In this document: positions 34,556 through 42,987 of the stretch, in pieces
Layout: each line of letters opens with the position of its first letter
Numbering within the stretch: position 1 is the stretch's first letter
Notes under the pieces: model-generated
Database searches by the model: none
The model's input: the letters and a program-made list of their open reading frames with translations, nothing else
What the model was told of the DNA's origin: nothing
Program-made: the position numbers and the translations under genes
NCBI RefSeq assembly: GCF_004337365.2
Contig: NZ_CP044016.1
Coordinates: 2,852,001-2,916,000 of the forward strand
Direction: 5' to 3'
Length of the DNA stretch: 64,000 bases
Source of the DNA: Rhizosphaericola mali
GTDB lineage: Bacteria > Bacteroidota > Bacteroidia > Chitinophagales > Chitinophagaceae

Positions 34556-34585
34556 AATAGATTTTTATATTTAATATTCCAATTC

Positions 34586-34599
34586 GGAACAATCATTCC
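34586..34599. promoter_or_regulatory. TetR operator candidate near the SDR start site
   Basis: GGAACAATCATTCC lies just downstream of the -7 box of the SDR promoter, 30 bases (about three helix turns) from the second copy. Confidence 0.6.
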
Positions 34600-34600
34600 G

Positions 34601-34632
34601 CAAAAGTATATTAACGGAACATTTGTTCCAAA
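34601..34632 (-). promoter_or_regulatory. Promoter of the SDR gene
   Basis: On the minus strand TTTG (34629-34632) is followed after 20 bases by TACTTTTG (34601-34608), matching the Bacteroidota TTTG-N19-21-TAnnTTTG pattern. Confidence 0.7.
34616..34629. promoter_or_regulatory. TetR operator candidate inside the SDR promoter
   Basis: GGAACATTTGTTCC sits between the -33 and -7 elements, where a repressor would block polymerase. Confidence 0.65.
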
Positions 34633-34671
34633 TAAAATACTTATAAAAAATATAAAAAAATAATTTTACTA

Positions 34672-34702
34672 AAAAGGCAATAGTTTTCAACTATTGCCTT
34701 TT
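34672..34702. terminator. Terminator downstream of the MFS gene
   Basis: 14-bp perfect stem with loop ttc; on the minus strand a T-run follows. The stem repeats that at 32154-32184. Confidence 0.85.
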
Positions 34703-34708
34703 ACGATT

Positions 34709-35998
34709 TTACTCTGACATTACGGAAATAATTTCTTCTTTTATAGTCGACTTTTCCATTTCCTTATTATCCGTTTTCTTCATTACATTATTATGAACTA
34801 CACGTAATAACAAAACACTCAAAATACCAACCGCAACGGTGATGTACCCAATCCAATTATAGTGTTGTAGTGGGCTTGTTTTAGTAGGTTGGACGATAAC
34901 CAATCCACCAATCGCCGCCGCAATACCACCTGCAATTTGTTGCAATGAAGAGTTGATACTCATAAATGCACCACGATCCGTCATCTCAGGCAAACCACTC
35001 ACCAATGCCGTACTTGGAATCATGCGACTCAATACGCCCATCATCATCAATACATTCAAAATCAATATAAACCATAATGGCGTTACAGAAAGATTGGTGT
35101 AAATAACCGTTACAATTAATGTCCAAACTGTTGCAACTATGAACAATTTCAGTTTGTCTATTTTATCTGAATATTTTCCGATAATTGGCATACACAACAA
35201 AGACGCAATACCCGAAACTGTGTACATAATCGGAAGTTGAGCAGTCGTAACTCTCAGATTATTAATCGCAAATGCACTGGCAAATGGCATCATCATAAAT
35301 CCGCCTATCGACATCATTGCGGTTGCCATAAAACCCCAACGATAGGATTTGGAGGTAAATGTTTTCCATAAATGTTTGATGGGAGAATGTTCTTTGACAA
35401 TTTTCAAATGCTCTGCCACAGATTTCATTTGAAAAATAATCAATACAAAAACAACAACTGCAAGTATTGCCGCCATTAAAAACGGAGAATCCCATCCAAA
35501 ATGATTGGCAATGTATAAGCCTATGGGTAATCCCAAAACTTGACTCGCGCCGAAACCCATTTGTACAAATCCCATCACACGTCCGCGCTGTTGTAAAGTA
35601 AAAATATCTGTCACAATCGCCATCGAAACCGAACCAATCACACCACCAAACAAACCCGTTACGATTCTCGCTGCCAATAATTGTTCGTATGTGTGACTCC
35701 AAGCACAGAAAAATGTACCCAAAATAAATCCACAATAGAAAAATAAAAGCAATTTTTTGCGGTCATATTTGTCTGCAAATCCTGCGGTTAATAGCCCAGA
35801 AACTCCGGCACTAAAAGCATAACCAGACACACACCAGCCGAATTGTTGTGTGCTTAATTTTAGTGTTTTCATAATCATATCACCGAGTGGAGACATAATC
35901 ATAAAATCCAGAATGACAGTGAATTGTGTCAAGGTCAATAATAATATTACCCAAGTTTCGTATCGGGTAAACGTAGCTTTAGAAGCTGTTGTTTTCAT
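34709..35998 (-). CDS. MFS transporter (drug/metabolite efflux type)
   Basis: The 429-residue protein has 12 probable membrane helices. The N-terminal half carries the MFS motif GLLTAGFADKYDRKKLL between helices 2 and 3 and GASQVLGLPIGLYIANHFGWDSPF (motif C-like) in helix 5. The layout resembles DHA1 efflux pumps of the AraJ/Bcr type. It lies 19 bases after the second TetR gene, so the regulator very probably controls its own exporter. The substrate cannot be predicted. Confidence 0.9.
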   Translation of the reverse strand: MKTTASKATFTRYETWVILLLTLTQFTVILDFMIMSPLGDMIMKTLKLSTQQFGWCVSGYAFSAGVSGLLTAGFADKYDRKKLLLFFYCGFILGTFFCAWSHTYEQLLAARIVTGLFGGVIGSVSMAIVTDIFTLQQRGRVMGFVQMGFGASQVLGLPIGLYIANHFGWDSPFLMAAILAVVVFVLIIFQMKSVAEHLKIVKEHSPIKHLWKTFTSKSYRWGFMATAMMSIGGFMMMPFASAFAINNLRVTTAQLPIMYTVSGIASLLCMPIIGKYSDKIDKLKLFIVATVWTLIVTVIYTNLSVTPLWFILILNVLMMMGVLSRMIPSTALVSGLPEMTDRGAFMSINSSLQQIAGGIAAAIGGLVIVQPTKTSPLQHYNWIGYITVAVGILSVLLLRVVHNNVMKKTDNKEMEKSTIKEEIISVMSE

Positions 35999-36017
35999 TT
36001 TTTATAGTATTAAAATA

Positions 36018-36611
36018 TTATGGTTTGAGCGCTTTCATCACCAAGTCGAAAGTGTGCCATAGAATGCGCTCCGTTAATTCAAAAGGCTGCCCGCCCATCG
36101 ATTTTCCTGTAAAATCAAATCGAATCAAGTTATGCAAAGGCACAAAAGCAATGGAGAAAAATATTTCTGGCGTCATCAATGCGACCATTTCCTTGCGATC
36201 GATCGCGCGTTGTAAAAAAGCACCAATACTTTCTTTGAACACTTTCATCATTGGAGCAAAGACCGTTTTTTGAAAAGAAGAAGCGCGCATTTGGTCAAAG
36301 AATTCCAATGCATTGGGATGTGTTTTATAAAATTTGATTCTATTCGCCCATTGCATCCGCATTCCTTCTTCGAAAGAGTGATCTTCATCCAAGCCTTGCA
36401 ACATCAATTCATTCCAATGCGTCAAATGCTCCGTCCCGATTTTAGTCAGCAGATCTTCTTTGCTCTCGTAATAAATATATAAAGTGGCGACCGAAATACC
36501 ACAAGCTTTCGCCAATTTGTTGATACTAAAACTCTCAAAACCTTCCTTAACAATCAACTCGATGGTTTTTTGCTTGACCAATTGTTCTTTTTCCGCATCT
36601 CTTGTTCGCAT
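36018..36611 (-). CDS. TetR/AcrR family regulator of the MFS exporter
   Basis: A 197-residue repressor with the N-terminal helix-turn-helix in KQKTIELIVKEGFESFSINKLAKACGISVATLYIYYESKEDLLTKI. The ligand domain is helical, with FFDQMRASSF and FFSIAFVPLHNLIRF. The first gene of the tetR-MFS operon. A perfect 18-bp palindrome lies about 20 bases upstream of its start and overlaps the likely promoter. Confidence 0.9.
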   Translation of the reverse strand: MRTRDAEKEQLVKQKTIELIVKEGFESFSINKLAKACGISVATLYIYYESKEDLLTKIGTEHLTHWNELMLQGLDEDHSFEEGMRMQWANRIKFYKTHPNALEFFDQMRASSFQKTVFAPMMKVFKESIGAFLQRAIDRKEMVALMTPEIFFSIAFVPLHNLIRFDFTGKSMGGQPFELTERILWHTFDLVMKALKP

Positions 36612-36626
36612 AACTTAATTTGTGTG

Positions 36627-36650
36627 CAAAAATAAATGAATATTCATTTA
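36627..36650 (-). promoter_or_regulatory. Promoter -7 element and 18-bp operator of tetR-MFS
   Basis: TATTTTTG (36627-36634, minus strand) fits TAnnTTTG. It overlaps the perfect palindrome taaatgaatattcattta (36633-36650); the half-site aaatgaa recurs just upstream at 36652. Probable autorepression site. Confidence 0.55.
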
Positions 36651-36723
36651 TAAATGAAATTTATTTTTTAAAAACTCATTTTTTATTTATTTGAACTACA
36701 TTTAGGATACTATAATCTCGTTT

Positions 36724-37773
36724 ATGAAGTATATTATCGCTAGCTTATTTGTCCTATTTTCCATTGATGTATTTGCTCAAAAATGTAATTGTAAAGAAGA
36801 ATTTCAATGGATGAAAAAAACATTTGAACAAAACGATGCAGGATTTCAATATGTATTCAATAAAAAAGGAAAAGAGGACTACGAAAAATTAAATTCCAAA
36901 ACGCTAGCCGCATTGGATACTTTCACAGATCCAAATACTTGTGCAGAAATAATGCTTAATTGGTTACATTATTTTAGAAATGGACATCTAGGTATTAGAG
37001 TAAATGATTCCAATACAGTAAAATCGGGACCAAGACGAAATCCCACTTTTTCCATAGTAGATAAAAATACTATTTTACTAACCATACCTACATTCGGTGG
37101 TTCGTACAAAAAACAAATTGATAGTATAATTGAAACTAATAAATCATTACTTAGTAGTAAGGAAAATTTGATTCTTGATATTCGAGATAATGGCGGCGGT
37201 TCGGATATCAGTTATGAAAAAATAATTCCGTATTTATATACAAATCCAATTACTAACTATCGCGCTCAATATTACTCAACGAAATTGAATAATCAAAGAA
37301 TGCTAGAGCTGGCGAATAATTACAAAAAGTATGGGATAAGTGAAAAAATGGCGAATCAATTTAGAATCAACTATGATACTTTAAACAAACATCTGGGCGA
37401 CTATATTAACCTTGATAAAGACTCCATTACCATTGATACATTAAACAATATTTTACCATTTCCAAAACATGTAGCGATTTTGGTTAATGAAAATAATGGC
37501 AGCACTGCTGAGGAATTTTTATTAACCGCTAAACAAAGTCAAAAAGTAAAACTGTTTGGACATAAAACAGCAGGCGTTTTAGATTTTTCCAATCTATGGT
37601 TTACCAACTCCCCTTCTGGTATATTCAAATTAACTTTTGCATTAACCAAATCCTATCGAATTCCAGATTTTACAATAGATGGACAAGGTATATTACCCGA
37701 TCTTCCCATTGGAAATTCCGTCCCAGATAATCAATGGATAGAATATGTAGTTAGGATTTTAGAAAATAAATAA
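36724..37773 (+). CDS. S41 family peptidase
   Basis: The 349-residue exported protein (signal KYIIASLFVLFSIDVFAQ) has the C-terminal-processing protease core. ENLILDIRDNGGGSDISYEKIIPYLY is the conserved sheet and HVAILVNENNGSTAEEFLLTAKQ holds the probable nucleophile serine. The segment VKLFGHKTAGVLDFSN follows. There is no clear PDZ domain, which is common in short Bacteroidota S41 enzymes. It is a second S41 protein in this window. The BlaI/BlaR pair starts 81 bases downstream; a shared role is not shown. Confidence 0.87.
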   Translation: MKYIIASLFVLFSIDVFAQKCNCKEEFQWMKKTFEQNDAGFQYVFNKKGKEDYEKLNSKTLAALDTFTDPNTCAEIMLNWLHYFRNGHLGIRVNDSNTVKSGPRRNPTFSIVDKNTILLTIPTFGGSYKKQIDSIIETNKSLLSSKENLILDIRDNGGGSDISYEKIIPYLYTNPITNYRAQYYSTKLNNQRMLELANNYKKYGISEKMANQFRINYDTLNKHLGDYINLDKDSITIDTLNNILPFPKHVAILVNENNGSTAEEFLLTAKQSQKVKLFGHKTAGVLDFSNLWFTNSPSGIFKLTFALTKSYRIPDFTIDGQGILPDLPIGNSVPDNQWIEYVVRILENK

Positions 37774-37817
37774 ATAAATAAAATGTTTTGCTTTTAAGTA
37801 ATTTTTTGAATTTTAAT

Positions 37818-37831
37818 TCTACATTTGTAGA
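37818..37831. promoter_or_regulatory. BlaI-type operator over the -7 box of blaI
   Basis: TCTACATTTGTAGA is a perfect dyad holding the BlaI/MecI core TACA-N2-TGTA. TACATTTG (37820-37827) within it is also a perfect TAnnTTTG -7 element, so repressor and polymerase would compete. Confidence 0.65.
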
Positions 37832-37854
37832 AATAAATATACAAACATAGAATA

Positions 37855-38232
37855 ATGATAGAATTATCCAAAACAGAAGAGCAATTAATGGAATTGATTT
37901 GGAAGATGGAGCCTGTGTTTATGAAAGAAATTTTAGAAGCACTACCTGAACCCAAACCAGCACCTTCGACCATTGCAACTTTATTAAAAAGAATGCAAGA
38001 AAAAGAATTTATAAGTTTTGAGACCTTCGGAAATAGCCGACAATACAAATCATTAGTAGCTAAAGACAAATATTTTTCTACACGGGTAAATGGAATGATC
38101 AAAGATTTTTTTAATAATTCCGCATTGAAATTTGCCTCCTTTTTCACTACCAATTCTAAACTTTCCAATTCGGAATTAGCGGAATTACGCAATATGATTG
38201 ATCAACAATTAAAAGAACAAAAAGATGAATAA
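37855..38232 (+). CDS. BlaI/MecI/CopY family repressor
   Basis: The 125-residue winged-helix protein has MIELSKTEEQLMELIWKMEPVFMKEILEALPEPKPAPSTIATLLKRMQEKEFISFETFGNSRQYKSLV, the family's DNA-binding domain. The C-terminal helices dimerise and in BlaI contain the cleavage site. In Bacteroidota these pairs also control genes outside beta-lactam resistance. It overlaps the BlaR-like gene by 8 bases and is preceded by an operator-like dyad. Confidence 0.92.
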   Translation: MIELSKTEEQLMELIWKMEPVFMKEILEALPEPKPAPSTIATLLKRMQEKEFISFETFGNSRQYKSLVAKDKYFSTRVNGMIKDFFNNSALKFASFFTTNSKLSNSELAELRNMIDQQLKEQKDE

Positions 38233-40006
38233 CCTAATCATTTTCCTAGTAAAAATAATCGTTGCAAGCGGTGTATTTACGCTCTTTTATGTATGCTGTT
38301 TGAGTAATTTAAAATCATTTCGTTTTAATAGATTTTACTTAGTTACAGCGATTATTTTTTCACTGATTATTCCAGCAATTCACCTTCCTAATTGGACAGA
38401 AAAAGCAACAATTACTCAAACGCAAAATTTTAATTTCGACAATCTAATTTCTATATATAAACTTACTCCTAGAGAAGTTGAAATATCAACTACAGAACCG
38501 CAACAAAATGAAGTAATACCAACTTCAAAACTGCAAAACCAAAGCAATAATCTCGATATTTTCCCAACCTCAAGATGGACAAAGACAAAAATTATTTGGC
38601 TCATTTATAGTATAGTTACTAGCCTATTTATTATTCAATTTATAATTAGTTTGATTGGAATGTTCCGACTAATTAGGAAAAATACAAAAGAAAAACAAGG
38701 CTTAAACACATTCGTTTATTTGCATACGGAAACGACGCCCTTCACTTTTTTCCATTATATATTTATTTCAACGACATTTTCACATAAAGACGTTTCCTCA
38801 GAACAAATACTTACACATGAAAAACAACATGCGAAGGAGTTACATACAATAGATTTAATCTTTACAAAATTCATTATTTGTTTTGTCTGGTTCAATCCAT
38901 TTTTCTATTGGTTATTAAAAAAGATGAAAGAAAATCATGAATTTTTAGCGGACAAAGCCGTTCTACAAACCCAAACCAGCAAAGCCAATTACCAACATTT
39001 AATATTGAATATTCAAGAAAATTTTCAACCAAAAAAGCTAGCACTCGTCCATAATTTTAATTTTTTAACCATCAAAAAACGACTCACTATGATGAACTCA
39101 AAAAACAAACCCGTCAAGAATACAATATTCACCCTATTGGGAATAGGTTTATTACTTGCAAGTGTAATCGTATTCGCACAAGTAAAAAATGGGAAAAAAG
39201 TCCTCCACAATCTTATCCAATCCGATGAGGACAAAAAACAAACTTCAACTACGAATCAAGGCATTTCACAAGAACAATTTGACTATTACATCTCAGAAAT
39301 GAAAAAGGCTAATTTCAAATTTGATCCTAAAAATAGAGAACGCGACCTAACCAAAGAACTACAAAACAATCCAAATGGAGATTCGCTCAAAAGTTTATAT
39401 CATCAAATGAGTTGGCAGCAAAAAAGTTTAACGCAAACTAAATATCATTTATTTTTAATTCCCACTGCAAACAATGACAGCTTAACAACCGCAGATTGGG
39501 AATCGTACAAAACCTTAGCAAAAAAACTATACGAAGAAAATAGAAAGAAAGGAGCCGATTCTGCAAAATCTGGAGGTACAGGATATGTTCTCAATCTTAA
39601 GCCAAGGATAATTTACAGAGGCGTTTGGATAATGGATGATGATTTGTATAAAAAATACGGATACCTAAACGTTATGTCTAGAAACATGAGCCTATATCAA
39701 AAGGCAAATACGCCACAATTCATTGAAATCCTAGATCGTTTAGATAGGCCACAGCCAGTCTCACCTACAGCAGCACAGCTTGTTAAATGGTCCAAAAATC
39801 CAACATTGTGGGGTGTTTGGTTAAATGAAAAAAGGATTCCTAATCGTAAACTAGCAGATTATAAACCTTCGGACATATACCATTTTAACGCCTCAGGATT
39901 GACACCTAATGCACAAAAATTAGATGGTTTTAAAGTACAACTAGAATTATATACCAAAGCAGGATACGAAACAGCTTATAGCGATCCCAAAACATGGAAA
40001 AATTAA
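38225..40006 (+). CDS. BlaR1/MecR1-like M56 family metallopeptidase sensor
   Basis: The 593-residue membrane protein has three helices at the N-terminus, a fourth near residues 303-318, and the cytosolic M56 zinc site H198-E-K-Q-H202 in QILTHEKQHAKELH. ENHEFLADKAVL supplies the third ligand. Residues 320-593 form an extracytoplasmic domain that is not a penicillin-binding domain and matches no family I can name. Signal perception is therefore probably not by beta-lactam acylation. No beta-lactamase gene is beside it. Confidence 0.87.
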   Translation: MNNLIIFLVKIIVASGVFTLFYVCCLSNLKSFRFNRFYLVTAIIFSLIIPAIHLPNWTEKATITQTQNFNFDNLISIYKLTPREVEISTTEPQQNEVIPTSKLQNQSNNLDIFPTSRWTKTKIIWLIYSIVTSLFIIQFIISLIGMFRLIRKNTKEKQGLNTFVYLHTETTPFTFFHYIFISTTFSHKDVSSEQILTHEKQHAKELHTIDLIFTKFIICFVWFNPFFYWLLKKMKENHEFLADKAVLQTQTSKANYQHLILNIQENFQPKKLALVHNFNFLTIKKRLTMMNSKNKPVKNTIFTLLGIGLLLASVIVFAQVKNGKKVLHNLIQSDEDKKQTSTTNQGISQEQFDYYISEMKKANFKFDPKNRERDLTKELQNNPNGDSLKSLYHQMSWQQKSLTQTKYHLFLIPTANNDSLTTADWESYKTLAKKLYEENRKKGADSAKSGGTGYVLNLKPRIIYRGVWIMDDDLYKKYGYLNVMSRNMSLYQKANTPQFIEILDRLDRPQPVSPTAAQLVKWSKNPTLWGVWLNEKRIPNRKLADYKPSDIYHFNASGLTPNAQKLDGFKVQLELYTKAGYETAYSDPKTWKN

Positions 40007-40051
40007 AAATTAATTTTCCCTCCAATAGTAAACACACTATCTTCGTCCTCT

Positions 40052-41138
40052 ATGACAATTGAAAATTTAAAGGATATAAGAGACCGTTTGCTTGTCTTGA
40101 GGAGGTTTCTTTGACGTCGAGAATAAGACACAAAAATTAGAAAGCGACCGCCAACTTTCTCTTTCTGCAGGCTTTTGGGATGATAACAAAAGAGCCACGA
40201 GCATAATGAAAGAGATTCAGGTAAATGAATATTGGATTGGTTTGTATAGGCAAACGGAATCTGCGGTGGAAGATTTTGCGGTATTGTTTGACTTTTGGAA
40301 AACAGGAGACGCCACAGAAGAGGAAACTTTAGCATCTTACCAAAATGCATTAAATACACTCGAAGCATCCGAACTAAAAAGTACGCTCAATAAACCAGAA
40401 GATGAGTTGCCAGCTATTTTGCAGATCAATCCTGGTGCGGGAGGTACAGAAAGTCAAGATTGGGCGGAGATGTTGATGCGCATGTATCTCATGTACGGTG
40501 AAAAACAGGGTTGGAAAGTTACCGAATTATCTTACGAACCAGGAGATGTTGCAGGTCTCAAATCCGTTTCATTGGAATTTGAAGGACCATTTGCATTTGG
40601 TTTTTTGAAAGGCGAAAGTGGAGTGCATCGTTTGGTACGTATTTCCCCATTCAATGCGCAAGGTAAAAGGCAAACGTCTTTTGCATCTGTTTACGTATAT
40701 CCATTGATTGATGATTCTATTGAGATTGAAGTCAATCCTGCCGATATCACTTGGGAATTTTACAGAAGTGGTGGTGCCGGTGGTCAGAATGTAAATAAAG
40801 TGGAAACAGCTGTGCGTATCCGTCACCAACCGAGCGGTATCATTGTGGAATGTCAGCAAGCGCGTACGCAATTGGAAAATCGAACTATCGCCATGCAAAT
40901 GTTGAAAAGCCGATTGTACGAAGAGGAATTACGTCGCCGACAAGAAGCCCAAAACGCATTAAATGCCAATAAAAAGAAAATAGAATGGGGCAGTCAGATA
41001 CGCAGTTATGTGTTGGACGACCGTCGTGTAACGGATCATAGAACAGATTATAAGGTATATAATCCGGATGCAATATTGAATGGAGAGCTAGATGATTTTA
41101 TCAAAGCGTATCTTTTATCAGAAAAAGAAGCAGAATAA
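40052..41138 (+). CDS. prfB: Peptide chain release factor 2, programmed +1 frameshift
   Basis: RF2 ends translation at UGA and UAA. The gene is read in two frames: 20 codons from ATG 40052 to CTT (40109-40111), an in-frame TGA (40112-40114), then the +1 frame from GAC (40113) to 41138. The joined product has 361 residues, the normal RF2 length, and continues [19 protein letters not shown]. The GGQ peptidyl-hydrolysis motif is in [13 protein letters not shown]. It is not a pseudogene. The slip site and its AGGAGG stimulator are annotated separately. Confidence 0.95.
40100..40115 (+). promoter_or_regulatory. Programmed frameshift site of prfB
   Basis: AGGAGG-TTT-CTT-TGA-C: a strong Shine-Dalgarno-like hexamer three bases before the slippery CTT, then UGA-C. 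Spacing equals that of the E. coli site (AGGGGG-TAT-CTT-TGA-C). Confidence 0.95.
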
Positions 41139-41150
41139 TCGCAAATAAAT

Positions 41151-41181
41151 TTTGTGTAAATAAAAATTCCCATTACTTTTG
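41151..41181 (+). promoter_or_regulatory. Consensus promoter of tRNA-Met
   Basis: TTTG (41151-41154), 19 bases, then TACTTTTG (41174-41181): a perfect Bacteroidota sigma-A type promoter. The tRNA begins 10 bases after the -7 element. Confidence 0.8.
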
Positions 41182-41191
41182 CAACCCCAAC

Positions 41192-41265
41192 GGCGGGATA
41201 GCTCAGATGGTTAGAGCGTCGGATTCATAACCCGGAGGTCTCGGGTTCAACTCCCGATCCCGCTA
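41192..41265 (+). tRNA. tRNA-Met (anticodon CAU)
   Basis: A complete cloverleaf: acceptor arms GGCGGGA and TCCCGCT with one G-U pair, D arm GCTC/GAGC, anticodon CAT at 41226-41228 in loop TTCATAA, and T arm TCGGG-TTCAACT-CCCGA. CCA is not encoded. The acceptor stem begins with a paired base and not with the C-A mismatch of an initiator, so it is an elongator-type tRNA. Confidence 0.95.
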
Positions 41266-41294
41266 CATAGTTGATTTTTCAACAAATTTTCTAC

Positions 41295-41324
41295 AGGTTG
41301 TTCCAAAAGGAGCAACCTTTTTTT
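41295..41324 (+). terminator. Intrinsic terminator of the tRNA gene
   Basis: 10-bp stem aggttgttcc / ggagcaacct (one G-U pair), loop aaaa, followed by a run of T. Confidence 0.85.
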
Positions 41325-41853
41325 GATTCTGTATCAATTCAATATGTAAAAGCACCGACATTAAATATTAATTTTTTACGTATAAAATAGATAAATTTAT
41401 TTTCTTTAAAGTTATTGCGGTAACCCTTTTTTAATTATACACAATAAAAACTTAGAAATTTTTTTATACAAATACACTTCATAATGTGATATATAACAGA
41501 CCACATAAGATCGTGAGTTAAGCTTTTTTCCAATTGAAACCTTTGTGATATTCTTTTTATCCAAAAAATAAATATATCAACCAACGAAATCCTATAAAGC
41601 TTCGTAATTAAATAAAATGATAAATTATAATATGCATTATTACCATGATAAAAAAGCATGAGTTATCAGACAAAAGAATGATAGTCTTTTAACGAATTAT
41701 ATCATTTAAATACAGGCGAGCTATGTAAAAAATATAACCATATTTATTATTTAACTAAAATTTATGAAACGATTAATAAACCATTTATTATATAGATAAT
41801 AATTCCAATAACTTTACTCAGATATCTTCTAACTAGATCCAATTAAACCTAAA
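41325..41853. other. 529-base AT-rich intergenic stretch
   Basis: No convincing gene. Short frames exist but have lysine- and tyrosine-rich random composition and no recognisable motif. I see no strong hairpin. Part of the stretch must hold the promoter for the Kelch lipoprotein gene at 41854. Confidence 0.6.
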
Positions 41854-42966
41854 ATGAAAAAAGCATTCATACAGAACTTTTTTGCTACACTTATTATTGT
41901 TTCCATTTTTTCTGCATGTAGTAAAGATTCAAATAGTACAAACACAACAACCAATAACGATACTACAAACATCGCAACTCAAGGTAGTTGGGTTGCTAAA
42001 GCTACAATGCCGACGGGAACATCCTCAGCCGTAAATTATGGAAGAACTGGTAGTTTTAGTTTTGTAATTGATGAATATGCATATATAGGTTCTGGATATA
42101 CAAGTTTAAACGCAACGAATACACAATCAACAGACTTAACTGACTTCTGGAAATATAATCCCAGTACTAATACTTGGACTCAAATATCAAGTATTCCATC
42201 AAATGGAAGAATCTACCCCTATACATTTACAATTAATAATCTGGGATTTGTTGGTGGTGGTTATTCTTTTCAGACAGGAACTACGCTCAATGACTTATAT
42301 TCCTATGACCCAAGCAACAATACTTGGACTGATAGAGGAAAAAATACTAACATAGTCGGCCTCTATAAAAGTTTTTCATTTGCTTTAAATAATTATGGAT
42401 ATGTTGGAGGAGGTATAAATGCTGATGGCATTTATCAAAATACGGTGTATAAATTTAGTCCAAGCAACAACTCATGGACTATTGTAAACTCTTTTCCCGG
42501 CGACAAAAAAGCAAATGCAGTAAGTTTTGTCAATAATAATAAAGCTTATGTTGTTGGCGGAGAAAAAGGAGGGGGCGACTTATCTTATGATTTTTATTCA
42601 TTTAATGGTACTGATTGGAGTGAATTAAGATTAATTAAAAATGCCGATTCTGCAAGTTTTGATGACAAATACACGAGTATTGCTCGATCAAACGCATCTG
42701 GCTTTACAATAAACAATTGGGCGTATATTGTTGGAGGGGAGGCTAGTGGTGTTGCAAATACAAGCACTTGGAGTTACGATATTACTAATGACCTTTGGTA
42801 TTCCAATACAGCATTCCCAATGAATGACAATAGTAATATAGGTAAGTTAATTGGAGGCACTGGTTTTACTATTAATAACAAAGGATATTTTCTTACAGGA
42901 ATTGCTACAGGCACTAGCAACACATATACAAGTTCTTCTAATTTTTACGAATTTGATGTCAATTAA
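41854..42966 (+). CDS. Kelch-repeat lipoprotein
   Basis: The 370-residue protein has a lipoprotein signal ending in SIFSAC. The Asn/Thr-rich linker leads to a Kelch beta propeller with repeated units: YAYIGSGY...DFWKYNPSTNTWTQISSIP, LGFVGGGYSF...LYSYDPSNNTWTDRG, YGYVGGGI...VYKFSPSNNSWTIVNSFP, KAYVVGGEKG and WAYIVGGEASG...TWSYDITNDLWY. It should be surface anchored and bind proteins or glycans. The next gene also encodes a lipoprotein, 21 bases away, so they are probably co-transcribed. Confidence 0.88.
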   Translation: MKKAFIQNFFATLIIVSIFSACSKDSNSTNTTTNNDTTNIATQGSWVAKATMPTGTSSAVNYGRTGSFSFVIDEYAYIGSGYTSLNATNTQSTDLTDFWKYNPSTNTWTQISSIPSNGRIYPYTFTINNLGFVGGGYSFQTGTTLNDLYSYDPSNNTWTDRGKNTNIVGLYKSFSFALNNYGYVGGGINADGIYQNTVYKFSPSNNSWTIVNSFPGDKKANAVSFVNNNKAYVVGGEKGGGDLSYDFYSFNGTDWSELRLIKNADSASFDDKYTSIARSNASGFTINNWAYIVGGEASGVANTSTWSYDITNDLWYSNTAFPMNDNSNIGKLIGGTGFTINNKGYFLTGIATGTSNTYTSSSNFYEFDVN

Positions 42967-42987
42967 TTTCATATAAAAAAACTACCC

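Noticed and set aside
35262-35735. 157-codon frame opposite the MFS gene
   Set aside because: It is a shadow of the MFS coding sequence, rich in Cys and Trp, with no family resemblance.
40052-40114. Apparent 20-codon gene or broken prfB start
   Set aside because: The TGA is part of a programmed +1 frameshift with the standard AGG-rich stimulator and CTT-TGA-C, and the joined protein is a normal RF2.
41435-41659. 74-codon frame on the minus strand in the AT-rich gap
   Set aside because: Composition is random for AT-rich DNA and no motif or neighbour supports it.
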